A stretch of DNA of 64,000 bases from NCBI RefSeq assembly GCF_016616095.2, contig NZ_CP067089.2, positions 1,240,001 to 1,304,000 on the forward strand, given 5' to 3'. A program made the position numbers and the translations under genes. This document shows, in pieces, positions 8,179 to 17,659 of this stretch. Positions within the stretch are counted from its first letter, which is position 1; the number at the start of each line of letters is the position of its first letter. The notes beneath the pieces are model-generated. The model made no database searches. It saw only the letters and a program-made list of their open reading frames with translations, and had not been told where the DNA came from. The stretch comes from Breznakiella homolactica. GTDB taxonomy: Bacteria; Spirochaetota; Spirochaetia; Treponematales; Breznakiellaceae.

Positions 8179-9213
8179 ATGGATACGGGACAGAAGAACA
8201 TTGTTTTATTCGGAGAGCTGCTGCTTCACCTGGGAACAAAGGGCGTTGAGCGGATACTCCAGGCAAATGAATTCGAAATACGCTTTACCGGCGCCGAGGC
8301 CAATGTCGGGGTATCCTGCGCCAATTACGGCATGGGGGCCTACGCTGTAAGTAAAGTACCCGAAGGGGATATCGGCCAGGCATGCCTCAGTTATCTGAAC
8401 CGTTTCGGGCTGGATACGTCCCTGGTAGCCCGGGGAGGCGAACGGCTCGGCCTGTTTTATTCGGAAACCGGCCATTCCCAGCGGGCATCCAAGGTTATTT
8501 ACGACCGGGCCCACAGTTCATTTTCCGAAATACACCGGGGCGAATTCGACTGGGAGAAGGTTCTCGCGGGAAAACACTGGCTCCATTTCTGCGGCACCGC
8601 TCCGGCCCAGGGAGAAGAAGTTGTTTCAGTACTGATCGAGGGGCTTAAAGCCGCGCAGTCAAAGGGCATCACGGTCAGCGTTGATTACAATTACCGCAGC
8701 AAACTCTGGGACCGTGATACCGCCCGGGCAGTGATGGAGCGGCTCATGCCCTATGTGAATATCGGCATCGGAAACGAGGAAGACTGCGAAGCCATGTTCG
8801 GTATCAGCGCTGAAGGAAGCGACTATGGAACGGGAACGATTAATACCGATTCTTATGAAATTGTCGCGAAGAAGATGGTGGAAAAATTCGGCCTTACATG
8901 TCAGGCTATAACCCTGCGGGAAAGCATATCCGCGAACCGCAACGGCTGGTCCGCCATCGTTCATGACGGAAACGACTGTTACCGGAGCCGGAAATACACC
9001 ATTGATATCATCGACCGCATCGGCGCCGGAGACTCCTTTTCCGGAGGATTTATCTACTCCGTTGCGTCCGGGAGCGGCTTTCAGGATGCCCTGGAATTCG
9101 CCGCGGCGGCATCATGTCTTAAGCATACCATCCCCGGGGATTTTAATCTTGTCTCGAAAAAGGATGTAGAAGCCCTTATCGGCGGAAACGCCACCGGGAG
9201 GGTCCAGCGGTAA
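8179..9213 (+). CDS. PfkB-family carbohydrate kinase, likely 2-keto-3-deoxygluconate kinase
   Basis: A 344-residue ribokinase-like kinase. It begins with the FGELLLHLGTKG strand typical of KDG kinases, has the substrate region GAEANVGVSCANYG near residues 38-51, and ends with the ATP/anion-hole motif RIGAGDSFSGGF, where Asp285 is the catalytic base. With the dehydratase upstream and the aldolase directly before it, phosphorylation of 2-keto-3-deoxygluconate (or 2-keto-3-deoxygalactonate) at C6 is the obvious role. It is the final gene of the operon; an intrinsic terminator follows 35 bp later. Confidence 0.9.
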   Translation: MDTGQKNIVLFGELLLHLGTKGVERILQANEFEIRFTGAEANVGVSCANYGMGAYAVSKVPEGDIGQACLSYLNRFGLDTSLVARGGERLGLFYSETGHSQRASKVIYDRAHSSFSEIHRGEFDWEKVLAGKHWLHFCGTAPAQGEEVVSVLIEGLKAAQSKGITVSVDYNYRSKLWDRDTARAVMERLMPYVNIGIGNEEDCEAMFGISAEGSDYGTGTINTDSYEIVAKKMVEKFGLTCQAITLRESISANRNGWSAIVHDGNDCYRSRKYTIDIIDRIGAGDSFSGGFIYSVASGSGFQDALEFAAAASCLKHTIPGDFNLVSKKDVEALIGGNATGRVQR

Positions 9214-9247
9214 ACATATCTCCTACCGGTAAAAACATACCCTATTG

Positions 9248-9273
9248 ACGCAGCCCGCGGGCTGCGTTTTTTT
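9248..9273 (+). terminator. Rho-independent terminator of the sugar-acid operon
   Basis: A 20 bp perfect palindrome (ACGCAGCCCGCGGGCTGCGT, 9248-9267) is followed directly by a run of seven T. It ends the operon started at 500. Confidence 0.93.
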
Positions 9274-9315
9274 CCGCAAAATTTCCCTGACTGATATGGT
9301 AAGATAGTCATTTTG

Positions 9316-9324
9316 TGGTAGAAT
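9316..9324 (+). promoter_or_regulatory. Extended -10 promoter candidate for the hybrid kinase gene
   Basis: TGGTAGAAT combines the TGn extension with a TAGAAT hexamer about 67 bp before the start codon. No convincing -35 box is present, as is usual for extended -10 promoters. Confidence 0.4.
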
Positions 9325-9391
9325 TACAGAACCGGGAAGACCGCGGTACTCCCGGGATGACATTATTCTTATTTTGCTGGGGTAATCAGGG

Positions 9392-12238
9392 ATGCCTGAA
9401 AACAACGTTGACATAAGCCAGTCACTGGACAACCTTACGGAAATTCTCAACGGCATGGATTCATACGTCTATGTCACTGAACTTGGAACCGATAAAATTC
9501 TCTATATCAATGAAAAGCTCGCGGCCCAATACGGAGCGAAGGTTCCGGATGTTATCGGAAAAGTATGCTGGCAGCTGCTGCCCACGGGACAGACCGGCCG
9601 CTGTTCATACTGTCCGCTGGAGAAATTAGAAAAATACCCCGATAAAGTAGTTTCCTGGATACACTCAAGCAAAATCACCGGCGTTCACTACCGCAAGACC
9701 GACAGGATTATTTCCCTGGGAGGGAAAAAGGTCCATCTGCAGTACGCGGTGGACATCAGTGACCTTATCACCGCGGAAGAAGCGCTTAAAAAACAGCTGG
9801 AACAGCAGGAACTGATGACCGCTGTTTCCCAGAGTTTTATCTCCACCGATGATACTCCGGTTCTGGTTGAACAGGCGTTAAATCTGGTGGGAAACTTTAT
9901 GAATCTCAGTAAAATAGTGATCGCCGGACTGGATGAGAAAAAAGAGTTCCTGAGCCGGCGGTTCGGGTGGGCCAATAATTCGGCGGGGGTTACCCTCGGG
10001 CAAAAGCTCCAGATGCCCTTCCTTCCGGGCAATATTATTTACGATACCTTTGTCGAAAAAATGCAGCCCCAGGTTGTCTGCAATGATACCGAGGGCTACC
10101 GGGATTTCGAATACCTCGCCAAATTCGGGGTAAAGGCGTTCATCATAATTCCCATTTATATAACCGGAAAATTCTGGGGTACCATCACCGTGGACGACTG
10201 TGTCAGCGCCCGGGAATGGGACTACAGCGATATCAATCTTGTCCGTCTTATCGGCAGTGTTATTTCCGAGCTGATCAGCCGGGGTGAAACCGAAGAGGAA
10301 CTGCTCCAGATGTCCTCCATCGTGGACAGTTCACCCCAGTGCATTGCCTTTGTAAAGGAAGGCGGGATTCCGGTATACGTCAACCAGGGGGCCGTGGACC
10401 TGACCGGCTACTCCAGGGAAGAGCTGCTCCGGGGAGGACTGTACAGCGTTTTTGATGAGGAAACCAGCAGGAGAATCCGGGATGAAATAAAACCCGCGGT
10501 GCTCCAGGCCCGGGAAAATTCCTTTGAAGTCTCCATGATCCGCAAAAACGGTGAAGTGCGGACACTCCTGGTGGTGTGTTACGCCATGTCGTCAAAAGTA
10601 CGGGGCCTCGGTATTATCGCTACGGATATAACCGAGAAACGGCGCCTCGAACGGGAACTGGTCAAAGCCAAGGAGCAGGCTGAACAGGCAAACCTGGCGA
10701 AAAGCAATTTTCTCTCCCGCATGAGCCATGAGATGCGCACCCCCATGAACGCCATAATCGGCATGACCAGCATCGCCCGGCGTTCCGACAGCATGGAACG
10801 GAAAGACTACTGTCTCGACAAGATTGATTCCGCCTCCAATCATCTCCTGGGGGTTATCAATGACGTGCTGGACATGTCAAAGATTGAAGCAAATAAATTC
10901 GAGCTCTCCTATACGGATTTTAATTTTGAGAAAATGCTCATGAAGGTTATCAATGTGGTTCACTACCGCATGGATGAAAAGAAACAGGAATTCGTCGTCC
11001 GGGGTGAACGGGATGTCCCCAAGGCGCTGGTATCGGACGAACAGCGTCTGTCCCAGGTGATAACCAACCTTCTCGGCAATGCCATCAAATTCACCCCCGA
11101 AGGGGGAAAAATTTCCCTCTTAGTCAGTAATCTTTCCGAAGAAGATGGTTTCAATACCCTGCAGTTTGAAGTGCGGGACTCCGGCATCGGGATATCCGAG
11201 GAGCAGCAGTCCCGGCTGTTCCGATCCTTTGAGCAGGGGGACGGAAGCGTTTCCCGGAAATTCGGCGGAACGGGACTCGGCCTGGCTATTTCAAAAAACA
11301 TCGTCGAACTCATGGGCGGCCGCATCTGGGTCGAATCGGAGCCGGAAAAAGGTTCAAGCTTTTTCTTCACTATCAAAGCCCGCAGCGGTACGGCGGTTCC
11401 CAAAAATCTTATACATCTCGGTTTAAACTGGAAGACACTTCGGGTTTTGGCGGTGGATGATTCCGTGGATGTCCGGGATTATTTCAGCAGTCTTTCGGAC
11501 CTTCTGAAAATGCAGTGTCTCACCGCGGAAAGCGGTGCCGAAGCATGCAGCATCATGGAACGGGACGGTCCTTTCGATATTATTTTTGTTGACTGGAAAA
11601 TGCCGGGCATGGACGGTATAGAGCTTACCCGCCGTATTAAGGCGCAGTACGGTGAAAATACCGTGGTAATAATGATTTCCGCGGCGGAATGGAATACCAT
11701 AGAAGCCGAAGCCCGCCAAGCAGGGGTCGCCCGGTTCATCGCGAAACCGCTTTTTGCGTCTACCATAGCCGACTGCATAAATGAATGTCTCGGAATTCCC
11801 GCCGTACCAAAAGGCGGCGGAGAGAGAGAAACAGCCATGCAGGACCACTTTAAAGGCTGCCGCATTCTTCTGGCCGAGGACATTGAGATAAACCGGGAAA
11901 TCGTCACAACCCTGCTGGAACCCACCGGGGTTGTTATCGACAGCGCGGAAAACGGAAAGGTTGCCTTTGATTTGTTTGCCCAAAATCCCGAGGCGTACGA
12001 CGCGATATTCATGGACATCCACATGCCCGAAGTTGACGGCTATGAGGCGACGAAAATGATCAGGGCTTCCGGTATTCCCCGGGGAGCGGAGGTTCCTATC
12101 ATCGCCATGACCGCCAATGTGTTCCGTGAGGATATTGAAAAATGCGCCGCCGCGGGTATGAACGATCACGTCGGGAAACCTCTGGATCTGGACGAAGTCA
12201 TCGATAAACTCGACCGGTACATCCGCAGGAAAGAATAA
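9392..12238 (+). CDS. Hybrid sensor histidine kinase (PAS-GAF-PAS-HisKA-HATPase-REC-REC)
   Basis: A 948-residue cytosolic signalling protein with no membrane segment. A PAS domain (about 10-125) contains the short Cys cluster GRCSYCPLEKL near residue 70, a possible metal or redox site. A GAF domain (about 145-305) and a second PAS domain (about 310-420) follow. The phosphorylated His is His446 in FLSRMSHEMRTPMN. The ATPase part shows the N box (NLLGNAIKFTPEGG), DSGIGIS and GGTGLGLAIS. Two receiver domains follow, with phospho-acceptor Asp734 (FVDWKMPGMDG) and Asp875 (FMDIHMPEVDG). It is a single-gene unit, and no output regulator is adjacent. The signal is unknown; a cytosolic metabolite or redox state is likely. 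Confidence 0.93.
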   Translation: MPENNVDISQSLDNLTEILNGMDSYVYVTELGTDKILYINEKLAAQYGAKVPDVIGKVCWQLLPTGQTGRCSYCPLEKLEKYPDKVVSWIHSSKITGVHYRKTDRIISLGGKKVHLQYAVDISDLITAEEALKKQLEQQELMTAVSQSFISTDDTPVLVEQALNLVGNFMNLSKIVIAGLDEKKEFLSRRFGWANNSAGVTLGQKLQMPFLPGNIIYDTFVEKMQPQVVCNDTEGYRDFEYLAKFGVKAFIIIPIYITGKFWGTITVDDCVSAREWDYSDINLVRLIGSVISELISRGETEEELLQMSSIVDSSPQCIAFVKEGGIPVYVNQGAVDLTGYSREELLRGGLYSVFDEETSRRIRDEIKPAVLQARENSFEVSMIRKNGEVRTLLVVCYAMSSKVRGLGIIATDITEKRRLERELVKAKEQAEQANLAKSNFLSRMSHEMRTPMNAIIGMTSIARRSDSMERKDYCLDKIDSASNHLLGVINDVLDMSKIEANKFELSYTDFNFEKMLMKVINVVHYRMDEKKQEFVVRGERDVPKALVSDEQRLSQVITNLLGNAIKFTPEGGKISLLVSNLSEEDGFNTLQFEVRDSGIGISEEQQSRLFRSFEQGDGSVSRKFGGTGLGLAISKNIVELMGGRIWVESEPEKGSSFFFTIKARSGTAVPKNLIHLGLNWKTLRVLAVDDSVDVRDYFSSLSDLLKMQCLTAESGAEACSIMERDGPFDIIFVDWKMPGMDGIELTRRIKAQYGENTVVIMISAAEWNTIEAEARQAGVARFIAKPLFASTIADCINECLGIPAVPKGGGERETAMQDHFKGCRILLAEDIEINREIVTTLLEPTGVVIDSAENGKVAFDLFAQNPEAYDAIFMDIHMPEVDGYEATKMIRASGIPRGAEVPIIAMTANVFREDIEKCAAAGMNDHVGKPLDLDEVIDKLDRYIRRKE

Positions 12239-12287
12239 ACGGCACCCCGGACACCCCTCACCGCCTGCCGGCGGGATGGGATAAGAT

Positions 12288-12314
12288 AAAAAAAGGCAGC
12301 CCCCATGGGCTGCC
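12288..12314 (-). terminator. Rho-independent terminator of the peptide-utilisation operon
   Basis: Read on the minus strand, a GGCAGCCCATGGGGGCTGCC stem (12314-12295) is followed by seven T (12294-12288). It lies 20 bp behind the dipeptidase stop codon, between this gene and the convergent kinase gene. Confidence 0.92.
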
Positions 12315-12333
12315 CTGATACCAGTGACGGATC

Positions 12334-13536
12334 TTACTTCCAGACTTTGCCGAGAACCCTGAGGATATTCCCGCCGGCGACTTTGCCGATATCATCGTCG
12401 CTGTAGCCGTGGGCTACGAGCCACCGGATGATATTTTTTGAGGCTTCCCGGGGATTCTCCATACCCTTTACGTGGTCTACCCGGGGATAATCATCCTCCT
12501 GGTTTTTCGTGTACCCCGTGGAAAGGAATTTCGCGAAAATCCGGTGCAGTCCCGCATGGTCCCCGAAGTTCGTGTCGGGGCCGAAGCAGACGTGATCGAT
12601 GCCAACCATATTCGCCACGTATTCAAAATGTTCCATAATGGCGTCAATGTCGTGAACCCTGTGGTTATTGGTGATCGTGGTATGGGGCGCCGCCTCGATT
12701 CCGATGACACCGCCGCCGGCCGCGATGGCCTTGATCGATTCATCCGTGGCGAGCCGTTTGGAATTCCAGAGAGCCTTGGCTCCGGCGTGGGACATACATA
12801 TCGGGACTTCCGAGAGTTCCGCGGCATCAATGGCGGTGAGCGGACTGGAATGGGAAACATCGATAAGCATTCCCACTTTGTTCATCCGCTTGACAACTTC
12901 CCTGCCGAAGATTGTCAGTCCCGCGTCCCGCACTTCCTTAAGACCGCTGCCCACGGCGTTCGATTCCGAATAGGTAAGACCCAGCAGGCGGATCCCGAGG
13001 CCGTACATGATGTCGATGCGGTCAACCTCGTTCTCGATCGGCATGGCACCTTCGATACAGGCGACCCAGGCCAGCTTTCCTTCTTTATGCGCCCGGTGAA
13101 TGTCGTCCACCCGTTTGCAGTGAATCACAAAATCCTGGTGTGCAATGTCGCACAGACGCATCCCCAGGTCATGGACGATGTCGGTCCACTTCCAGCCGTT
13201 GTGGGAAGTGATGACGCAGGAACCATTCATCATATTGTCGAAGATACAGTCGAGGTACGATTCCGCCAGGGCTTCGTAGGCAAAGCTCTGCCGCCCCGCG
13301 TGGCGGTACGGCCGGTATTCTTCCAGGTCCACGGGATTGTAGATCGGATGCTCGTGCATGGAGATGACGATCTTTTCCCGGGCGAGCTTAAGGGAACGCT
13401 CCTCCTGTTCCGGTGTAAGGGGAACAAGGTACTCAGGTATCCGGTCTTTGGGGGTGAGTTCAAAATATTTGTAATCCTCCCCGGGGGTAAGATAATCGTA
13501 GGCTTTATAGCCGGTATAGGCTGTCTTGATTCCCAT
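12334..13536 (-). CDS. Peptidase M19 (membrane dipeptidase/renal dipeptidase family)
   Basis: A 400-residue zinc dipeptidase-like enzyme of the amidohydrolase fold. The metal-site order of the family can be followed: HEH near residue 61, a bridging Glu in ACIEGAM near 168, His in DVSHSS near 228, His in MSHAGAKAL near 250, and Asp in GPDTNFGD near 318. The first motif is HEH where renal dipeptidase has HxD, so this is a divergent branch. No signal peptide is present, so it acts in the cytosol on imported dipeptides; family members accept D-residues at the C-terminal position. Last gene of the seven-gene dpp operon; ATG behind AAGGAAG. Confidence 0.87.
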   Translation of the reverse strand: MGIKTAYTGYKAYDYLTPGEDYKYFELTPKDRIPEYLVPLTPEQEERSLKLAREKIVISMHEHPIYNPVDLEEYRPYRHAGRQSFAYEALAESYLDCIFDNMMNGSCVITSHNGWKWTDIVHDLGMRLCDIAHQDFVIHCKRVDDIHRAHKEGKLAWVACIEGAMPIENEVDRIDIMYGLGIRLLGLTYSESNAVGSGLKEVRDAGLTIFGREVVKRMNKVGMLIDVSHSSPLTAIDAAELSEVPICMSHAGAKALWNSKRLATDESIKAIAAGGGVIGIEAAPHTTITNNHRVHDIDAIMEHFEYVANMVGIDHVCFGPDTNFGDHAGLHRIFAKFLSTGYTKNQEDDYPRVDHVKGMENPREASKNIIRWLVAHGYSDDDIGKVAGGNILRVLGKVWK

Positions 13537-13551
13537 AAATTCTTCCTTTGG

Positions 13552-15162
13552 TTATTTGGGACTGATGTTGATCAGGGATCCCATGGTGAGGGTTCCGTTA
13601 AAGGAGAAGTAGTACGGAATGTAACCGTCAAACTTCGCGCTGTTCACGTATATCAGGTTGGGAACCCAAACACCGATGGTCGGGCACAGATCCACCACGA
13701 CTTTCTGGGCTTCTTCCATGGGTTTGATCGTATCGGGAATCGACGGAGATTCCTTGGCGGCTTTAGCCCATTTCTCCAGATTGGGATCGTAGAAGTTCGC
13801 GTAATTGAGATACGCGTCCTTTCCGTAAAGGTTGTAGAAGGAATCGTAGATTACCACGATGGCGCCCCACTGGACGAACATCATCTCGTATTCCTTGGTC
13901 CGGTTCTGCCGGTCCATGTACACCTGGCGGTCCACCGGATCGAGGATCAGCTCAATTCCGGCTTTAGCGGCGTCTTCCTTGATGACCCGGACACTGCGGT
14001 CGTAATCGGAGCGGGCGCCTTCGTACATTATCCGGAGGGACAGTTTCTTCCCGTTCTTTTCGACGATTCCGTCGCCGTTGGTATCGGCGTAGCCCGCGTT
14101 CGCCAGGGCCCGCTTGGCGGCTTCGATATCAAATGCCGGGTAGTTGATATTGGACGAGGTGAATTCCTTGTATATCGGCGAGACCGATCCGGGCATGGGG
14201 ATCCCGTTTCCTTCCAGGGCGAGGCGAACAATTTTCGGCCGGTCCACGCACATGGCGATTGCCCGGCGTACCGCGGGATCAGCGGCGAATTCGCTTTTCT
14301 CGCCGTTGAAGCCCATATAGGCGTAACCGGGGGACTGCATTTCGAAAAGAGAGAAGTTCCGGTCGTTCCTGAACTGGTTGGCCACCGAAGGAAGCACATG
14401 CCGCGCGGCGGTATCGATTTCACCGGTTTTGAGCGCCAGGGCAAGGGAGTTCTCATCCTTGTAAACCCGGTATATCAGCCGTTCAAGTTTCGGGGTTCCC
14501 ATGTCCGCGGGCCAGTCGGGATTGCGGTCGGCGATGTAATATTCACCTTTTTTCCATTCCGACATTTTGAATGGTCCCAGACCGACAACACCGGTGGATT
14601 CATAATTGAAATTCATCGGGTCCGTAACTTTCTCAAAGATGTGTTTCGGAACGGGGCTGACCCAGTACATGATAACATCCATAAAACCTGTCTGGGGATT
14701 GTTGAGCTTGTATTCTACCGTAAGATCGTCAATGGCCCGGGCGGACGCGACATTGCTGTACCGGGTATTCTGGAACAGCTTGTATTCCATAAGATATTCG
14801 CCGGTGAACACCACGTCATGAGCCGTAAACGGGGTTCCGTCATGCCATTTGAGACCCGGCTTTACGTGAAGAATAAAAGTCTTTGAATTGTCCTTTATTT
14901 CAATATCCGTAAACAGATGGGGTTTGATCATGCCGTCGGTATCCATAAAGCCGAACCGGGGCATTACCGCTTCCATTATTGCGGACATGTTGATGTCGTT
15001 GGACGCCCAGAAGTTGAGGGTCTGAATATCCCCCAGAAGGCCGACCTTGAATTCCACCGGTTTCGCAGAACCGCCGGAGGAACCATCACCGGAGCCCCCG
15101 GCGAATCCCGATACCGCGACAGCGGAAATCATCAGGATAAGAAACATTTTTTTAAGAGCCAT
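13552..15162 (-). CDS. ABC peptide importer, substrate-binding protein (family 5, DppA/OppA type)
   Basis: A 536-residue secreted protein. The signal peptide ends at about residue 20 (AVAVSGFAGGSGDG), again without a lipobox Cys, followed by a Gly/Ser-rich linker. The family-5 signature is clear: FILHVKPGLKWHDGTPFTAHDVVF near residues 95-118, AVRRAIAMCVDRPKI near 300 and a C-terminal domain closing the cleft. It should bind di- or oligopeptides or peptide-like compounds in the periplasm. Unusually it lies behind the permease, ATPase and D-aminoacylase genes rather than first. The ATG follows GGAGGGAG. Confidence 0.92.
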   Translation of the reverse strand: MALKKMFLILMISAVAVSGFAGGSGDGSSGGSAKPVEFKVGLLGDIQTLNFWASNDINMSAIMEAVMPRFGFMDTDGMIKPHLFTDIEIKDNSKTFILHVKPGLKWHDGTPFTAHDVVFTGEYLMEYKLFQNTRYSNVASARAIDDLTVEYKLNNPQTGFMDVIMYWVSPVPKHIFEKVTDPMNFNYESTGVVGLGPFKMSEWKKGEYYIADRNPDWPADMGTPKLERLIYRVYKDENSLALALKTGEIDTAARHVLPSVANQFRNDRNFSLFEMQSPGYAYMGFNGEKSEFAADPAVRRAIAMCVDRPKIVRLALEGNGIPMPGSVSPIYKEFTSSNINYPAFDIEAAKRALANAGYADTNGDGIVEKNGKKLSLRIMYEGARSDYDRSVRVIKEDAAKAGIELILDPVDRQVYMDRQNRTKEYEMMFVQWGAIVVIYDSFYNLYGKDAYLNYANFYDPNLEKWAKAAKESPSIPDTIKPMEEAQKVVVDLCPTIGVWVPNLIYVNSAKFDGYIPYYFSFNGTLTMGSLINISPK

Positions 15163-15189
15163 TTTCTCCCTCCTCTCAAGAGATAAATA

Positions 15190-16803
15190 TTACTTATCGG
15201 TCCGGGTCAGCATCCGGCCGGAAAGTTTATTAGTCAGTCCCTGTCCGTCCAGGGCAACCGTTCCGTTTACGACCACAGCGGCGGCGCCTTCGGCCATGGT
15301 CTGGGGTTTGCGGTAGTCCGCCTCCTCCGGAGAAGGGAACCGGTACCGTTCAAGATCAATTACCGCGATATCCGCGAAATCGCCTTCCCGGAGCCGCCCT
15401 CTCCGGACAAGGCCGAAGTGGTCCGCCGGCAGACTGGTGTTGCGCCGGACGATCTCTTCCACGGAAATACCGGCGCGGCGGTACATATTCATAAAGGCCG
15501 GGAACCCGCCGTACCGCTGCAGTTCATACCAGAAGAACGGATCAAAGGGATCTCCCATAATCCGGTCGGTTCCCACGGACACATAGGGATTCGCCATAAT
15601 AACGGGACTGTGGTCCCGGCCGAAATCATCCCGCACCGGACCGCCCAGCCAGAAGGTATAGTTGCTGTCGTCACCGGTCAGGTCCAGCATGGTATCCACG
15701 GGATCGGCGTCGCCCCGTTCCCGGGCAATATCAGCGATGGACCGGCCTTCCAGGGCCGGATCATCGGAAAGCACAATGTATACCTTTTCCATGTCGGTTT
15801 TGAATTTGGGGCATTCGGTGCGTATGGCCTGCCGGCCCTCAGCGGTATGGAGCGCCGCCTTGACACCCTCAACACCCTGGTCGAAAAAAGTATCCGTCAG
15901 GGCCATGATAGACTGGATCAGCTTGTCCTTGCGGTTGCAGTGGCCGGTGCTTCTGGGGATCGTATCTATCCGGATGGGAAGTCCCTCCTCGATCGCTTTG
16001 CGGGCGATTTCAAAAGCATCTTCCGCGTCCGACCTGAGATGGGAAATCTGGACCTTGACCCCGGTTTCCCGGGAGACCTTGATCATCTCCTCCACGGCTT
16101 CGTTGACACCGATCCAGTGCCGGAGATGGGCGGTAACGGTACCGCCGTATTCGGCGACGATCCGGGCGCAGTCGATGATTTCCTCGGTTTTGGCGTACCG
16201 GCTGGGAACGTAGTCCAGCCCGAAAGAAAGCCCCCAGGCACCCTGCTCCATTCCGTCCCGGATAATCCGCTCAATAGCTTTCTTCTCATCCGGTGTCGGA
16301 GGCCGGTCATGGGCGCCGTTCATCACGTACTGGCGGATGGTTCCGTGGCCCAGAAGCACCCCCAGATTGACGGCGGTTCCGGTTTTTTCCGCGGCGCTGA
16401 TATACCCCCGGAAAGTATCCCACCGGGGAAAATCCCTTTTGAACGTCCGCTGATTGTCCGGCGAGATGAGGCCGTTATTGTAAAAATAATCGACGATATA
16501 CGATTCATTGCCGGGACTTACCGAGTGGCCGCAGTTGCCGTTGATTGTGGTGGTAACTCCCTGCCGCAGGAACAGTTCATAGTGGTTATCGGAAAAAAGA
16601 GTCAGCTCTTCATGGACGTGGGGATCGATAAATCCGGGAATTACGGTTTTTCCCCGGGCATCAATCTCCAGTTTTCCCTGGTCCGCGATTGCCGGGGCAA
16701 TGCGGGCCACCGTATCCCCGGAAACAGCCACATCCGCAATAAAGCCCGGAGATCCGCTGCCGTCGATGACGGTACCGCCCCGGATAATCAGATCGTAGTT
16801 CAC
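15190..16803 (-). CDS. N-acyl-D-amino-acid deacylase (D-aminoacylase) family amidohydrolase
   Basis: A 537-residue zinc amidohydrolase. The start is a GTG at 16803 preceded by AGGGGG. The N-terminus RGGTVIDGSGSPG is the family hallmark. Metal ligands seen are His62 and His64 in DPHVHEE and Cys91 in NGNCGHS, the Cys being typical of D-aminoacylase. The C-terminal part GDFADIAVIDLERYRF closes the beta domain. It should release D-amino acids from N-acyl or dipeptide-like substrates in the cytosol. Its place between the permease and binding-protein genes of a peptide importer supports the use of D-amino-acid-containing peptides such as cell-wall turnover products. D-hydantoinase-like or other amidase activity is a weaker alternative. 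Confidence 0.88.
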   Translation of the reverse strand: MNYDLIIRGGTVIDGSGSPGFIADVAVSGDTVARIAPAIADQGKLEIDARGKTVIPGFIDPHVHEELTLFSDNHYELFLRQGVTTTINGNCGHSVSPGNESYIVDYFYNNGLISPDNQRTFKRDFPRWDTFRGYISAAEKTGTAVNLGVLLGHGTIRQYVMNGAHDRPPTPDEKKAIERIIRDGMEQGAWGLSFGLDYVPSRYAKTEEIIDCARIVAEYGGTVTAHLRHWIGVNEAVEEMIKVSRETGVKVQISHLRSDAEDAFEIARKAIEEGLPIRIDTIPRSTGHCNRKDKLIQSIMALTDTFFDQGVEGVKAALHTAEGRQAIRTECPKFKTDMEKVYIVLSDDPALEGRSIADIARERGDADPVDTMLDLTGDDSNYTFWLGGPVRDDFGRDHSPVIMANPYVSVGTDRIMGDPFDPFFWYELQRYGGFPAFMNMYRRAGISVEEIVRRNTSLPADHFGLVRRGRLREGDFADIAVIDLERYRFPSPEEADYRKPQTMAEGAAAVVVNGTVALDGQGLTNKLSGRMLTRTDK

Positions 16804-16813
16804 AGCATCCCCC

Positions 16814-17650
16814 TTAGTCTCTGGACTTCGGATTGAGAGTTTCGTTGATTCCTATTCCCAGAAGGTTGAAGGAAATCACGTACACCATAATCGCCAGGGA
16901 CGGAAAAATTACGAGCCACCAGGCCTGGAAATGGTGTCCCGATTTAAAAGCGTTCTGAAGTATCACACCCCAGGACCAGGCGTTGGGATCACCCAGCCCC
17001 AGATAGCTGAGGCTCGATTCAGTCAATACCGCGGTGGCCATAATAATCGTAAGATCCACCAGAACCGGCCCCGCCAGGTTGAGCAGAATGTGTTTGAACA
17101 TAATGAAAAAGGTCGGAACCCCGAGAATCTTAGCCGCTTCAATATACTGCAGCTGGGAAACCCTGAGGGAGGAATTCCGGACGATCCGCGCCAGGGTCGG
17201 CCAGGAGAAAATTCCGATCACCACCGCCACGATCCGGACGCTGGCCCCGGCAAGGGCGGAAATGAGAATCATCAGCGGCAGGGTCGGGATGGTCATGGCG
17301 ATTTCGATGATGCTGTCAATGAGGGAGCCGATCTTTCCTTTGAAGTACCCCGAGATAAGTCCGAAGGGAATTCCGATTACCATGGCAACCACCACGGCGG
17401 TGGCGGAAATGAACATGGAGGTCCGGGCGCCCCAGACAAGCTCCGCGAAAAGGTCGAGTCCCATGGCGTCGGTGCCGAGCCAGTTTTCGCCGGAAGGTCC
17501 GGAGAGGGGCATGGCTTCGCCGTAGCCCCGCTGGTACGGCGCGATCAGGGGCGCGAATATTCCGGTGAGCACCACCAGGGCAACACCGATAAAACCGATA
17601 ACCCCGAGCCGGTGTTTCAAAAATGACTGTATAAACGTTTTTTCCCGCAT
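16814..17650 (-). CDS. dppC: ABC peptide importer, permease DppC/OppC type
   Basis: A 278-residue inner-membrane protein. It has the N-terminal FLKHRLGVIGFIGVALVV helix, the conserved stretch NWLGTDAMGLDLFAELVWGARTSMFI near residues 55-80, and the EAA-type loop near residue 180 (EAAKILGVPTFFIMFKHIL). It forms the transmembrane channel with DppB. The gene starts 9 bp after the dppB stop, with AGGA before the ATG. The symbol reflects the family; peptide length preference is unknown. Confidence 0.9.
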   Translation of the reverse strand: MREKTFIQSFLKHRLGVIGFIGVALVVLTGIFAPLIAPYQRGYGEAMPLSGPSGENWLGTDAMGLDLFAELVWGARTSMFISATAVVVAMVIGIPFGLISGYFKGKIGSLIDSIIEIAMTIPTLPLMILISALAGASVRIVAVVIGIFSWPTLARIVRNSSLRVSQLQYIEAAKILGVPTFFIMFKHILLNLAGPVLVDLTIIMATAVLTESSLSYLGLGDPNAWSWGVILQNAFKSGHHFQAWWLVIFPSLAIMVYVISFNLLGIGINETLNPKSRD

Positions 17651-17659
17651 CCTTATCCT

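Noticed and set aside
12472-14886. Plus-strand open frame of 804 codons
   Set aside because: Antisense shadow of the M19 dipeptidase and peptide-binding protein genes, both with clear family motifs on the minus strand.
15418-16836. Plus-strand open frame of 472 codons
   Set aside because: Antisense to the D-aminoacylase gene, whose metal-binding motifs are intact.
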